Of a stretch of DNA of 64,000 nucleotides, positions 34,670 through 43,973 are shown piece by piece; within the stretch, counting starts at the first letter, position 1; every line of letters starts with the position of its first letter. The position numbers and the translations under genes are program-made. The notes beneath the pieces are model-generated. The model was not told the DNA's origin. It saw only the letters and a program-made list of their open reading frames with translations, and made no database searches. Source of the stretch: Bacteroidetes bacterium MedPE-SWsnd-G2 (lineage in GTDB: Bacteria > Bacteroidota > Bacteroidia > Flavobacteriales > Flavobacteriaceae); the NCBI GenBank assembly GCA_001874335.1, contig MPDE01000013.1, positions 62,001 through 126,000 on the forward strand, read 5' to 3'.

Positions 34670-37450
34670 ATGAAACAGTTTTTACTTTGTTTAAGTTGTA
34701 TATTTTTTATTTCAACTTCAATTTTTGCTCAAAGTTTTCAATTCAAGGCAGAAGATATTTCTATCGAATATGAAAAGTTTGTGCTTCCTAACGGATTAAC
34801 TCTTGTGGTGCACGAAGATCATAAAGCACCTATTGCAGCAGTTAATGTTTGGTATCATGTTGGTTCAAAAAATGAAAAGCCCGGAAAAAGCGGTTTTGCT
34901 CATTTATTTGAACATCTTATGTTTAACGGTAGTGAAAATTACAACACCGACTATTTTCAAGCATTGGAGTCTATTGGAGGAACAGATCTAAACGGTACGA
35001 CGAATACCGATAGAACCAATTATTTTCAAAACGTACCAATTTCAGCATTAGATCAGGTATTGTTTTTAGAATCAGATAGGATGGGCCACCTTTTAGGGTC
35101 TATTGATCAAGCCAAATTAGATGAACAAAGAGGAGTAGTTCAAAACGAAAAAAGGCAGGGTGAGAACCAACCTTATGGAAAACAATGGAATTATTTAATT
35201 AAATCCATGTACCCTAAAGGGCACCCTTATTCCTGGACCGTTATAGGTGAAATGGCCGATTTAAATGCAGCCACGTTAGATGATGTTCATGAATGGTTTA
35301 AAGCGTATTACGGCGCTGCAAATGCTGTTGTGGTTGTTGCGGGTGATGTCACAGCAAAGGATATTTATAGTAGGGTATTGAAGTATTTTGGAGATATCCC
35401 ATCAGGTCCAACCATAGAACGCCAACATGTTAATATACCAAAACATAATAGTGATACGTACCAAGAATATCAAGATAGAGTTTCAGAACCAAGAATTACG
35501 TATGCATGGCATTCACCGCCTTATGGAAGTAAAGAAGATTTACAATTAGATTTAGTAGCCGCAATTTTAAGTAATGGTAAGAACTCGAGATTATATAAAA
35601 AACTTATTTATGAGGATCAGACCGCCAGTTCGGCCAATGCATTTCAGTCTTCTTCCGAAATTGCGAGCGGTTTCATTATTCAAGCTAATGTGAAAAATGA
35701 AAACGATGTAGATCAAGTTAAAGATGTATTGTTAGACGAATTAAATAAGTTCATAAAAAACGGCCCTTCTCAAGCAGAATTAGATAGGGTGAAGGCCAAT
35801 TATTTTGCCAATTTTATAAAGGGATTAGAGCGAATAGGTGGCTTTGGTGGTGTGTCTGATATTTTGGCATTAAATGAAACCTATCATAACTCGCCTGGCT
35901 ATTACAAAAATAAATTAGAGTTTATCGAAGAAGCAAGTGTTTCAGATCTTCAGGCCGTTGCTCAAAAATGGTTGTCTAAGCCAAAACACACATTGGTTTG
36001 TATGCCGTTCCCTGAATATACAATCACTAAAAGTACAGTAGATCGTTCAAAATTACCTGAGTTAGCTGCTCCAAAATCGGCACCATTCCCTAAAATACAG
36101 CGCGCAAAACTTAGTAATGGTTTAAACATTGTACTCGCAGAACGTAAAGGGAGTTCGGCAATTGTCATGCAAATGATGGTTGATGCCGGATTTAAAACAG
36201 ATATTCTTTCAAACCAAGGTACAGCGGCATTAGCAATGAATATGTTGGATGAAGGTACTAAGAGTATGAATTCTCTGCAGATTAATGAAAAATTACAGCT
36301 ATTGGGAGCTTCCTTAAATACCGGGTCAGATCAAGATGTTTCAACCGTTTCTCTAAATACTTTAAAACAAAGTTTTGAGCCAAGTTTAGACTTGTTTGCA
36401 GATGTTGTATTGAATCCTTCATTCCCAGATTCTGAATTCAGTAGACTTAAAACGGAACAAATTAATGCTATTAAAAATGAAAAATCTCAGCCATTTGGTA
36501 TGGTTTTAAGGTCAATGGGTAAGTATATGTATGGGAATGACCACCCGTATAGTGGTCCATTTTCAGGAAATGGATATGAGCATAGCGTTGCAGATATCAA
36601 TAACAAAGACATCAAATCTTTTTATGATTCGTGGTTTAAGCCTAATAATACTACCGTAATTGTCACGGGAGATATTGATATGAAATCTCTAAAATCAAGT
36701 TTAGAAAAGCGCTTTGGAAAATGGAAAAAGGGGAATACACCAAGCATATCATTCACAAAACCAAATCTTAAAAAGAAAAACACCTTATATCTCATAGATC
36801 GACCAGAGTCTCAGCAGTCTGTTATTGTAGCTGGCCATATTACTGAAAAATACGGTTCGGTTTCTGAAATTGCAGTTGAACAAATGGTAAATGTGTTAGG
36901 TGGTGATTTTACTTCAAGAATAAATATGAATTTAAGAGAAGATAAACATTGGGCTTATGGAGCGGGAGGATTAGTCCTAAACGCTCAACACGATCGCCCA
37001 TTTTTAGTGTATGCTCCGGTACAAACAGATAAATCGGCAGAATCGGTTACTGAGTTGAGAAAGGAAATAGCCGAGTTTGTAACAACAAGGCCAGTGACAT
37101 CTACCGAATTGGAGAAGGTAAAAACCAATCAAGTTTTAAAACTACCAGGGCAATGGGAGACTAATAGGTCTGTGAATGGAGCTTTGTACGATCTTGTTAA
37201 ATATAAACTTTCAGATGATTACTATGAAACTTATGATAGTAAGGTGCGTAATTTAAGTACTGCAGAAGTGAATCAATTGAGTAAAAAAATGGTAAGGCCA
37301 AATCAAGTCAATTGGTTTTTAGTTGGTGATAAGGCTAAAATTGCGAGTAAATTAGATAATTTGGATTTTGACGAAATTATTGAAATAGACGCCGATGGTA
37401 ATCCAATTTCACCTCCTGTATTGGATGATAAAGAGAAAGTGGATAATTAA
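34670..37450 (+). CDS. M16 family zinc peptidase (two-domain, secreted)
   Basis: 926 residues with a signal peptide (MKQFLLCLSCIFFISTSIFAQ). The first M16 domain has the inverted zinc motif HLFEH in SGFAHLFEHLMFNGSENY near residues 76-80 and the distal acidic ligand region QRGVVQNEKRQGEN. The second half (from about 470, KLSNGLNIVLAERKG) repeats the M16 fold but lacks HxxEH, as is normal for the non-catalytic partner domain. It would degrade peptides in the periplasm in a clam-shell chamber. Single-gene transcript ending in a good hairpin. Confidence 0.93.
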   Translation: MKQFLLCLSCIFFISTSIFAQSFQFKAEDISIEYEKFVLPNGLTLVVHEDHKAPIAAVNVWYHVGSKNEKPGKSGFAHLFEHLMFNGSENYNTDYFQALESIGGTDLNGTTNTDRTNYFQNVPISALDQVLFLESDRMGHLLGSIDQAKLDEQRGVVQNEKRQGENQPYGKQWNYLIKSMYPKGHPYSWTVIGEMADLNAATLDDVHEWFKAYYGAANAVVVVAGDVTAKDIYSRVLKYFGDIPSGPTIERQHVNIPKHNSDTYQEYQDRVSEPRITYAWHSPPYGSKEDLQLDLVAAILSNGKNSRLYKKLIYEDQTASSANAFQSSSEIASGFIIQANVKNENDVDQVKDVLLDELNKFIKNGPSQAELDRVKANYFANFIKGLERIGGFGGVSDILALNETYHNSPGYYKNKLEFIEEASVSDLQAVAQKWLSKPKHTLVCMPFPEYTITKSTVDRSKLPELAAPKSAPFPKIQRAKLSNGLNIVLAERKGSSAIVMQMMVDAGFKTDILSNQGTAALAMNMLDEGTKSMNSLQINEKLQLLGASLNTGSDQDVSTVSLNTLKQSFEPSLDLFADVVLNPSFPDSEFSRLKTEQINAIKNEKSQPFGMVLRSMGKYMYGNDHPYSGPFSGNGYEHSVADINNKDIKSFYDSWFKPNNTTVIVTGDIDMKSLKSSLEKRFGKWKKGNTPSISFTKPNLKKKNTLYLIDRPESQQSVIVAGHITEKYGSVSEIAVEQMVNVLGGDFTSRINMNLREDKHWAYGAGGLVLNAQHDRPFLVYAPVQTDKSAESVTELRKEIAEFVTTRPVTSTELEKVKTNQVLKLPGQWETNRSVNGALYDLVKYKLSDDYYETYDSKVRNLSTAEVNQLSKKMVRPNQVNWFLVGDKAKIASKLDNLDFDEIIEIDADGNPISPPVLDDKEKVDN

Positions 37451-37514
37451 CCAATAAAAACGTGTTCTGTGAATTGTATTTAGGCTCTCAGATCGCTTTT
37501 TTAAAATAAAATTT

Positions 37515-37543
37515 AAAAGGAAGCTGATTTTGCTTCCTTTTTA
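37515..37543 (+). terminator. Intrinsic terminator
   Basis: Ten-base arms AAAAGGAAGC and GCTTCCTTTT around a 7-base loop, followed by T. Ends the M16 peptidase gene. Confidence 0.85.
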
Positions 37544-37653
37544 TTGTTATATATTCTTATTTAACACCTTGTTTTATGTACTTTTTTGTATTTTTATTTT
37601 AAGTAATAATACTGATTATCAGTGTTATGCTTTGTTAGTAAACCAAACCATTT

Positions 37654-38934
37654 ATGAAATTATTTTTATCGGTTGTCATAGTTTCTTGTTTTGCTTATTT
37701 TCCAATGTATTCGCAAAGCAATAAACTTAAAATAAACTTAGACGAAACAGGTAAAACCTATATCAAAGGATCTCTACGTGGTCAATTTTGGGCACGATAT
37801 ATGGAGATGAATCCTGGATCTACAGTTAATGGAGAGCTTACAAGTCATAAATTTGATTTTTCGATTCGTAGAATTAGAATAGGTGTTTCAGCGCAGTTGA
37901 CCCCTAAACTATTTGTGTATGGTTTATTTGGAGGTAATAACATTAATTTCAAAACAGCTCAAAATTTCGACTTCGATGTGCTCGACTTTAGCGCGGAATA
38001 TGCTTTCTCCGATAGTTTTACTGTTGGTGGAGGAGAAAGTGGTTGGAATGGCTTGAGCCGTTGGACTGTGAGAAGTAGTAAATCCCTAATGGCTTTAGAC
38101 GCTCCATTATTTACTTTATTTACTGTTAATAAAAATGATGATTTAGGACGATCTTTAGGAATGTGGATAAAAGGCCAAATAGGAAAATGGGATTATGTTT
38201 TAGCACTTAATTCGCCCAATAGTTATGGCGTTGTAGCAACCGAAGGCGTTGTAGATTTTGCCTTAAACAATCCAAGAATGCGTACTTCGGGGTATTTAAA
38301 GTATGAATTTTGGGATAATGAAAGTAATAAAACAGCCTATAGCGGAGGAGCAGGAACCTATCTTGGTAAAAAACGAATTTTAAATGTTGGAGCGGGCTAT
38401 TTGTTTCAAGGTAATATGATGTCAAGTATAGAGAATGGAGAAGAGACATATTATGACTTTAGTAATTGGGCAGCAGAAGTGTTCCTAGATCAACCTTTGA
38501 ATACAGAAAAAGGTACAGCAATTACAGCTTATCTCGGTTATTTTAATACCGATTTTGGCCCAGATTATGTGAGAAATATTGGAGCTAATGATTACACCTC
38601 TGGAGGTACATCCTTTAACGGTTCAGGAAATGATTATCCAATGGTAGGAACGGGTGATACCTGGTTCTTGCAATTTGGTTATTTACTTGGAAAAGGAAAA
38701 CAAACCTTTCAATTTCAGCCTAATATTGCCATTCAATATTCTAATTTCGATGGGTTAGAAGATGCAATGACAGTTTATGATATAGGAATTAATATGCTTA
38801 TTAAGGGACATGACAATAAGCTCACTTTAAGTTATCAAGGCCGACCAATTTATGTTGAAAACAATATGGGAGAATTGGTTGTAGATGAGCGAAGGGGACA
38901 AATAATTTTGCAGTATCAAATTTCAATTAATTGA
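37654..38934 (+). CDS. Outer-membrane porin (phosphate-selective porin O/P-like)
   Basis: 426 residues with a signal peptide (MKLFLSVVIVSCFAYFPMYSQ). The mature start KTYIKGSLRGQFWARYMEMNPGS, then FSIRRIRIGVSAQLTPKLFVYGLFGG, follows the first strands of OprO/OprP-like barrels. Many amphipathic strands follow up to a C-terminal strand RGQIILQYQISIN. It is an outer-membrane channel; the preferred solute cannot be read. The gene has its own upstream region of about 200 bases and no clear partner. Confidence 0.78.
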   Translation: MKLFLSVVIVSCFAYFPMYSQSNKLKINLDETGKTYIKGSLRGQFWARYMEMNPGSTVNGELTSHKFDFSIRRIRIGVSAQLTPKLFVYGLFGGNNINFKTAQNFDFDVLDFSAEYAFSDSFTVGGGESGWNGLSRWTVRSSKSLMALDAPLFTLFTVNKNDDLGRSLGMWIKGQIGKWDYVLALNSPNSYGVVATEGVVDFALNNPRMRTSGYLKYEFWDNESNKTAYSGGAGTYLGKKRILNVGAGYLFQGNMMSSIENGEETYYDFSNWAAEVFLDQPLNTEKGTAITAYLGYFNTDFGPDYVRNIGANDYTSGGTSFNGSGNDYPMVGTGDTWFLQFGYLLGKGKQTFQFQPNIAIQYSNFDGLEDAMTVYDIGINMLIKGHDNKLTLSYQGRPIYVENNMGELVVDERRGQIILQYQISIN

Positions 38935-38991
38935 TTTTAAGTTGATTAAGATGTGTATGTTGATTCTTTTGTTTAATAATTATGACTTTCT

Positions 38992-39735
38992 ATGTTTAAA
39001 CTGTTTAATGCTTTAAGATTCCAATTTTTGTCTAAAAACAAGATTTCTAAATACTTATTATACGCCTTAGGCGAAATTATTCTGGTTGTTATCGGCATAC
39101 TCATTGCCCTTAATATTAATAATGCCAACCAATTAAAATTACAGAAAGAAAAGGAGGTTAAATTATTGACCGAGCTTAAATATGATCTTGAAATTACTTT
39201 GGAAGAATTAAAAAGAGACATTCAATATTTAAATATTCAAATTGAAAGAGGGGAAACATTAATATCTGTGTTTATAGATAGTACAAAAGCACCTGAAAAT
39301 GCAATTGATTTTAATTCGGATTACGCGGGCTATACCAACAATGTAAAGAGTTATCCTCGGACTATGGCTTATCAAAACTTAAAGTCTTTAGGGGTAGATT
39401 TGTTCTCAAACGATTCCATTCGGTTTTTAATGACTGAAATATTTGAGCGTAAAATAGAACGATTACAACATTGGCAAAAGTCTGTAATAAATAGGGAGGA
39501 GTCTCTGTTCACTAATCACGCTCAGCATTTAAAACTTAGTAAAAATAGAACGGAGGAAAACTGGTATGATTTGATCCCAAAGAGTTTAGAACGCACTACA
39601 GAAAACATGGCTTTTATAAATGAATTTGCAATGATGCAGGATCAAAGGCATGTGCTTTGGTTTGTTTTAACTGATTTAGAATCTGAAGTAAAACACCTTT
39701 TAAACGTTATAGAAGATGAGCAATTGCTCAACTAA
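38992..39735 (+). CDS. DUF6090 family membrane-anchored protein
   Basis: 247 residues. The opening FLSKNKISKYLLYALGEIILVVIGILIALNINN is the hallmark of DUF6090: a short cytoplasmic part, one membrane helix ending in the conserved NINN, then a helical, charged C-terminal domain (LTELKYDLEITLEELKRDI). The soluble part is likely periplasmic or an extended coiled coil. The family is frequent in Flavobacteriia and has no known function. An amidohydrolase gene follows after 21 bases. Confidence 0.85.
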   Translation: MFKLFNALRFQFLSKNKISKYLLYALGEIILVVIGILIALNINNANQLKLQKEKEVKLLTELKYDLEITLEELKRDIQYLNIQIERGETLISVFIDSTKAPENAIDFNSDYAGYTNNVKSYPRTMAYQNLKSLGVDLFSNDSIRFLMTEIFERKIERLQHWQKSVINREESLFTNHAQHLKLSKNRTEENWYDLIPKSLERTTENMAFINEFAMMQDQRHVLWFVLTDLESEVKHLLNVIEDEQLLN

Positions 39736-39756
39736 ATAATAAACAAGCAGAAAAAT

Positions 39757-41196
39757 ATGAAGATTGCTGTAAAAATTTTAAAAATTATAGTTGGGCTGTT
39801 AGCACTAGTAGTTGTGTTTTGCTCAGTTGTAATGTTTATAGAAACATGGGATACATCGTATTTAAAAAGTAATAGAACTAGTCTATTTGATATGTCTCAA
39901 ACTTCGTATATAGTAAAAAACGTGAACGTTGTTCCTATGTCGAAAGATACGGTGCTGCGAAATAAAACAGTAATGGTCAAAAATGGCGTAATACTAGGAA
40001 TAGGTAATGTATTGGTTGCAGATGGTATGCCTGTTATTGATGGCAAAAATGGGTATTTGTCTCCAGGATTAATTGATATGCATGTACATATTTGGGATAA
40101 ACAAGAGTTGGGGTTGTACTTGGCAAATGGTGTGACAACCGTAAGGAATTTATGGAGTTACCAAATGCATTTGCATTTAAAAGAGCAATTACTAACCAAA
40201 GAGTTAATCGGACCTAATTTGTTTTTAGCAAGCCCTAAACTTACTGGGTCTTTAGATGAAGGCGATGACAAGGTTCAAGTACAAAATAAGGGGCAAATGG
40301 AAGTCTTGATTTTGGATTATAAACAACGCGGTTTTGATGCTATAAAACTATATGCAGGTCTCCCAGATTCCTTATTTCATAAAGCCCTTGAGGTTTCAAA
40401 GTCAACAGATTTAGATATTGTATTACACCCCAGTAGGGAGTTTTCATATTTTGATCAATTTGAATCACCAGTAAAAAGCATAGAACATGCCGAAGAAATA
40501 GTACAGCAACCATTAAATTATAAGTTAGATTCTATAAAGTTAAAAGAGGTTGTAAGGAAATTTGAAACGAGCGCTATGGCATTTTCTCCAACCTTAGTTG
40601 GCTTTAAAAACATAAAAGTTTTTATTGATAGTGATGAAACAGGGGTGAAGGAGTCTTATACAGAGTATATAAACCCTTTAATTCAAAATGTGGATGTAGA
40701 TGCGCAATTTGAACGTTGGCAATCTGAGAAAGGATTTAATGCAACTATTGGTAATGCTATTGAAGAGCAACATCAATTTCACTTAAAGATTATAAAACAA
40801 ATGCATGATGCCAATGTAAATATTGTTTGTGGTACTGATGCTGGTATTGGTATTACTGCGCCGGGTTTCTCAATTCATGACGAGTTACAACTGTATGTTG
40901 ATGCTGGGATATCTCGTTTTGAAGCACTTCAAACGGCAACATATAATGCGAGTTTGGTGCATAAATCGTTTAGTAGATTAGGAGAAATAAAACCAAATAA
41001 GTTGGCCAATTTGATTTTGACAAAACAAAACCCCTTAGATAATTTAGAACATTTAAGAAGCCCAGAATGGGTTATGATTGAAGGTGTACTTATAGATAAA
41101 AACGCAATGGAAGAGTTTAAAACCAATGCCAAAGATAGAAACGGTTTGTTTTCAACTGCGCTTCGCTATTTAGAGTATTTGGCTGTTGAGCGTTAG
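39757..41196 (+). CDS. Amidohydrolase-family metal-dependent hydrolase
   Basis: 479 residues with an N-terminal membrane or signal helix (IVGLLALVVVFCSVVMFIE). The amidohydrolase core shows LSPGLIDMHVHIWD (first two metal His) near 104-117, IKLYAGLP with the bridging Lys region, VLHPSREF and SIEHAEE (further metal His), and VCGTDAGIGITAPG with the catalytic Asp near 355. The C-terminal LANLILTKQNPLDN is the usual composite-sandwich strand. It likely cleaves a cyclic amide or peptide bond outside the cytoplasm; substrate unknown. It probably shares a transcript with the DUF6090 gene and ends at a shared terminator. Confidence 0.88.
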   Translation: MKIAVKILKIIVGLLALVVVFCSVVMFIETWDTSYLKSNRTSLFDMSQTSYIVKNVNVVPMSKDTVLRNKTVMVKNGVILGIGNVLVADGMPVIDGKNGYLSPGLIDMHVHIWDKQELGLYLANGVTTVRNLWSYQMHLHLKEQLLTKELIGPNLFLASPKLTGSLDEGDDKVQVQNKGQMEVLILDYKQRGFDAIKLYAGLPDSLFHKALEVSKSTDLDIVLHPSREFSYFDQFESPVKSIEHAEEIVQQPLNYKLDSIKLKEVVRKFETSAMAFSPTLVGFKNIKVFIDSDETGVKESYTEYINPLIQNVDVDAQFERWQSEKGFNATIGNAIEEQHQFHLKIIKQMHDANVNIVCGTDAGIGITAPGFSIHDELQLYVDAGISRFEALQTATYNASLVHKSFSRLGEIKPNKLANLILTKQNPLDNLEHLRSPEWVMIEGVLIDKNAMEEFKTNAKDRNGLFSTALRYLEYLAVER

Positions 41197-41232
41197 AGAA
41201 TAGTAGGTGTAGTTTTTTCAATATTATAAACT

Positions 41233-41264
41233 AAAAAACACCCTGTGTTTAGGGTGTTTTTTTA
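41233..41264. terminator. Bidirectional intrinsic terminator
   Basis: Arms AAAAAACACCCT and AGGGTGTTTTTT with a 6-base loop GTGTTT, flanked by A and T runs. Lies between the convergent amidohydrolase and alcohol dehydrogenase genes. Confidence 0.9.
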
Positions 41265-41282
41265 GTTGTAAGCAATGCAAAC

Positions 41283-42443
41283 CTAGTAGGCCATTCTTAC
41301 TATTTTTTCTACATCTGTAGGTTTCAAATCTTGATGTTCTCCTAATCCTATCCAACTGCGCTCTGTAAAGCGATTGGCTATAATTTCTGCAGTTCCGTCA
41401 TAATCTTCGGTGTAATCAGAAAGTTTAGTTTTAATACCAAGTTTATTGAAAAACACTTCAGTGTACTCAATGCCTAAATAAGCTTTTTCTTCTGTAGTGC
41501 CTTCTGTGATATTCCAAACACGTTCGGCATATTGTGCCAGTTTTTCTTTTTTAGTATTGAAATTGTATTGGTAATGACTTGGAGCGATAATAGCTAAAGT
41601 TCTGGCATGATCAATTCCGTATAAAGCTGTAAGCTCATGTCCGATAGCATGCACAGCCCAATCGGTTGGTACGCCTTGTTGTATTAATCCATTTAAAGCC
41701 ATTGTACAACTCCACATAAAGTTTGATGCAGCCTTATAATCTGACGGGTTTTTAATTACCGTAGGCGCAATTTCTACTAAGGTTTGTAATATCCCTTCAG
41801 CAATTCTGTCTTGCAACAATGCACCACTGTTATAAGTCATGTATTGTTCTAAAACATGTGTGAATGCATCAGTAATTCCGTTCACCAATTGGCGTTCAGG
41901 AATAGATTGAATAACCTGAGGATCTAACACAGAGAATTGAGGGAACAATCCAGGACCGCCCATAGCTAATTTCTCTTTTGTTTCTTTTCTACTTACTACT
42001 GCACCCGAGTTCATTTCAGAACCTGTAGCTGGTAGCGTTAAAACTGTACCAAAAGGCATTCCTTTTAATGTTCTATGGTTTTTACTCAAAATATCCCAAG
42101 GTGTATCACCTTCATAAAGGGCCGCAGATGACAAGAATTTGGTGCCATCAATTACAGAACCACCGCCAACAGCCAATAAAAATGTAATGCCTTCAGATTT
42201 TATAACCTCTAATGCTTTAAGCAAAATACTGTATTCTGGATTGGCTGGGATGCCTCCAAATTCGATGACTTCAAAATTGGTTAAAGCCGTTTTTACTTGT
42301 TCGTAAATACCATTTGATTTAATACTTCCTCCACCATAAAGTAATAGAACCTTGGCATCCTTAGGTATTTCGTTTGAAATTTCAGCAATTTGGTTTTTAC
42401 CAAATAGAATTTTTGTTGGGTTTTTGTAACTAAAATTTTTCAT
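41283..42443 (-). CDS. Iron-containing alcohol dehydrogenase (YqhD-like)
   Basis: 386 residues, typical of the YqhD/BDH subgroup of group III dehydrogenases. The NAD(P) loop region LLYGGGSIKSNGIYEQV and FLLAVGGGSVIDGTKF are present, and the metal site is spread over NGITDAFTHVLEQY, AVHAIGHELTALYGIDHARTL. The enzyme reduces aldehydes to alcohols in the cytoplasm. It is the last gene of an operon with a nitroreductase (24 bases upstream) and a TetR regulator, which fits a detoxification response to reactive aldehydes. Confidence 0.92.
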   Translation of the reverse strand: MKNFSYKNPTKILFGKNQIAEISNEIPKDAKVLLLYGGGSIKSNGIYEQVKTALTNFEVIEFGGIPANPEYSILLKALEVIKSEGITFLLAVGGGSVIDGTKFLSSAALYEGDTPWDILSKNHRTLKGMPFGTVLTLPATGSEMNSGAVVSRKETKEKLAMGGPGLFPQFSVLDPQVIQSIPERQLVNGITDAFTHVLEQYMTYNSGALLQDRIAEGILQTLVEIAPTVIKNPSDYKAASNFMWSCTMALNGLIQQGVPTDWAVHAIGHELTALYGIDHARTLAIIAPSHYQYNFNTKKEKLAQYAERVWNITEGTTEEKAYLGIEYTEVFFNKLGIKTKLSDYTEDYDGTAEIIANRFTERSWIGLGEHQDLKPTDVEKIVRMAY

Positions 42444-42467
42444 GTGCTATTAATATTTGAGGTGTTG

Positions 42468-43100
42468 TTATTCTAAAATTGTTACTAAATCTTCAGTGCT
42501 TTTTCTAACCTTCTTTAGATTAACTAACCAGTCTTTTTTAGTGTCTCTATAACCTATAGGAAGCATAACGGCACTGCGTAATCCTTTAGATTTTAAATCT
42601 AATATCTTGTCTAATTCTTTAGGTTCAAACCCTTCAACAGGAGTGGCATCTACACCTTCAAATGCGGCTGCAGCAACAGACATCCCGAAAGCAATATAAG
42701 CTTGCTTAGCAGCATGGTTGAAATTTACTTCAGGATCTTGCATAGGGTAAAATCCAAGAAGTTTTTGTCTGTAAGCTTCCCATCCTTCGTTTTTAAACCC
42801 TCTAATGTCGTTTGTAAGATCAAACATTTTGTTGATACGCTCCTCGGTATAAGTGTCCCAAGCCGCAAAAACTAATAAGTGAGAGCAATCGGTTATGACA
42901 GATTGATTCCAAGAAATAGGTCTGATTTGTTCCTTAAGTTTTTGATTTGTAATAACAATGATTTCAAAAGGTTGAAGTCCGCTTGAAGTAGGCGCTAACC
43001 TAGCAGCTTCAATAATAGCATCTACTTTCTCTTGAGGCACCGTTTTACCATTCATCGCTTTGGCAGCGTATCTCCAATTAAGTTTATCTAATAATTCCAT
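42468..43100 (-). CDS. Nitroreductase-family NAD(P)H oxidoreductase
   Basis: 210 residues. Flavin-binding features are RYAAKAMNGK near residues 9-18, AARLAPTSSGLQPFEIIVI near 33-51, and AAAAFEGVDATPVEGFEP near 140-157. This is the NfsB/YdgI-like FMN-dependent group that reduces nitro compounds, quinones or similar electrophiles with NAD(P)H. It lies between the TetR and alcohol dehydrogenase genes, 21 bases after the regulator, and is likely co-regulated with both. Confidence 0.92.
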   Translation of the reverse strand: MELLDKLNWRYAAKAMNGKTVPQEKVDAIIEAARLAPTSSGLQPFEIIVITNQKLKEQIRPISWNQSVITDCSHLLVFAAWDTYTEERINKMFDLTNDIRGFKNEGWEAYRQKLLGFYPMQDPEVNFNHAAKQAYIAFGMSVAAAAFEGVDATPVEGFEPKELDKILDLKSKGLRSAVMLPIGYRDTKKDWLVNLKKVRKSTEDLVTILE

Positions 43101-43121
43101 GTATGTGTTATTTATTTTGTT

Positions 43122-43700
43122 TTATAATTTTATGCTGTCCCAAGCAGCTTGATAAGTTTGTTCTAAATCTTCTTCGCTTATTTCGCAGACTCCTCTTTTT
43201 TTAGAATGGGTTAAAAAGGATAAAGGGAAAATGCTATAGGCGTAGAGAAGGAAAGGGGATAAGGGTTTTATAAGCCCTTCTTGTTGTCCTTTAATCCACA
43301 GGTTTAATAATGGTTGTAAGTGTTTAATCCCTTCTTGTCTACTTTCTTCGTCGAGCATTGGCGTAATATCGCATTGGTGTAAAAACAAAGCTTTGTCTAA
43401 ATGCGTTAATTTAAACTGAGCAATGCGTTTCCAAATGAGTTCAAAATCATCTTGAACAGAATTTGATGAAGTGTAATTTTCGAATGCAAATGTTGTAAAC
43501 TCTTTTTTTACATCAAGGTAAACTTGGTTGATAAGGTCTTGTTTGTTTTGAAAGTATAGGTAAATCGTACCTGGAACAACACCTGCGAGCTTAGCTATTT
43601 TAGACATTGAAGCAGCGTGAAATCCGTCATCGTTGACTAAACTTATTGTTGCACTTACGAGTGCTATGCGTTTTAATTGACTTTTTTTACGTTGAGACAT
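43122..43700 (-). CDS. TetR/AcrR family repressor
   Basis: 192 residues. The N-terminal helix-turn-helix reads ALVSATISLVNDDGFHAASMSKIAKLAGVVPGTIYLYFQNKQDLI (about residues 13-57), the standard TetR pattern. The C-terminal helices form a ligand and dimer domain that is not specific enough to name an inducer. It is the first gene of the operon and probably autoregulated through the perfect palindrome just upstream. Confidence 0.93.
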   Translation of the reverse strand: MSQRKKSQLKRIALVSATISLVNDDGFHAASMSKIAKLAGVVPGTIYLYFQNKQDLINQVYLDVKKEFTTFAFENYTSSNSVQDDFELIWKRIAQFKLTHLDKALFLHQCDITPMLDEESRQEGIKHLQPLLNLWIKGQQEGLIKPLSPFLLYAYSIFPLSFLTHSKKRGVCEISEEDLEQTYQAAWDSIKL

Positions 43701-43717
43701 TTGTGCTAATTATGAAG

Positions 43718-43725
43718 CAAATTTA
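43718..43725 (-). promoter_or_regulatory. -7 promoter element of the TetR operon
   Basis: TAAATTTG on the minus strand matches TAnnTTTG exactly, 17 bases before the TetR start codon and directly downstream of the operator palindrome. Confidence 0.6.
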
Positions 43726-43726
43726 C

Positions 43727-43750
43727 AAAAATGAACGATTGTTCATTTTT
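43727..43750. promoter_or_regulatory. Operator palindrome of the TetR repressor
   Basis: A perfect inverted repeat with ten-base arms AAAAATGAAC (43727-43736) and GTTCATTTTT (43741-43750) and a GATT spacer. It abuts the -7 element, so bound repressor would cover the -33 region. There is no T-tract context of a terminator and it lies in a divergent promoter region, so it could also affect the neighbouring dehydrogenase gene. Confidence 0.75.
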
Positions 43751-43973
43751 AAATAATGGAGTTTAAGTTTTATTTAACGTAGCTCAAATCATAACCCCTT
43801 TATTTATAATGAAAATGTAAAATTGAAGCTCAATGATATATTGACTTTAGTCTCAAATTATTACTATGAAATTAACATCAATATTATTCTTATCTTTTAA
43901 CTATTCTAAAAATGAGATAGAAACAATACAGGGTTGTGTTTGGTTTTACTCATTAATTAAGCGATTTTTTAAA

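Noticed and set aside
43866-43973. Upstream extension of the short-chain dehydrogenase by 36 residues
   Set aside because: The added residues do not resemble an SDR N-terminus, whereas the ATG at 43974 leads straight into TGSTDGIG at the expected place.
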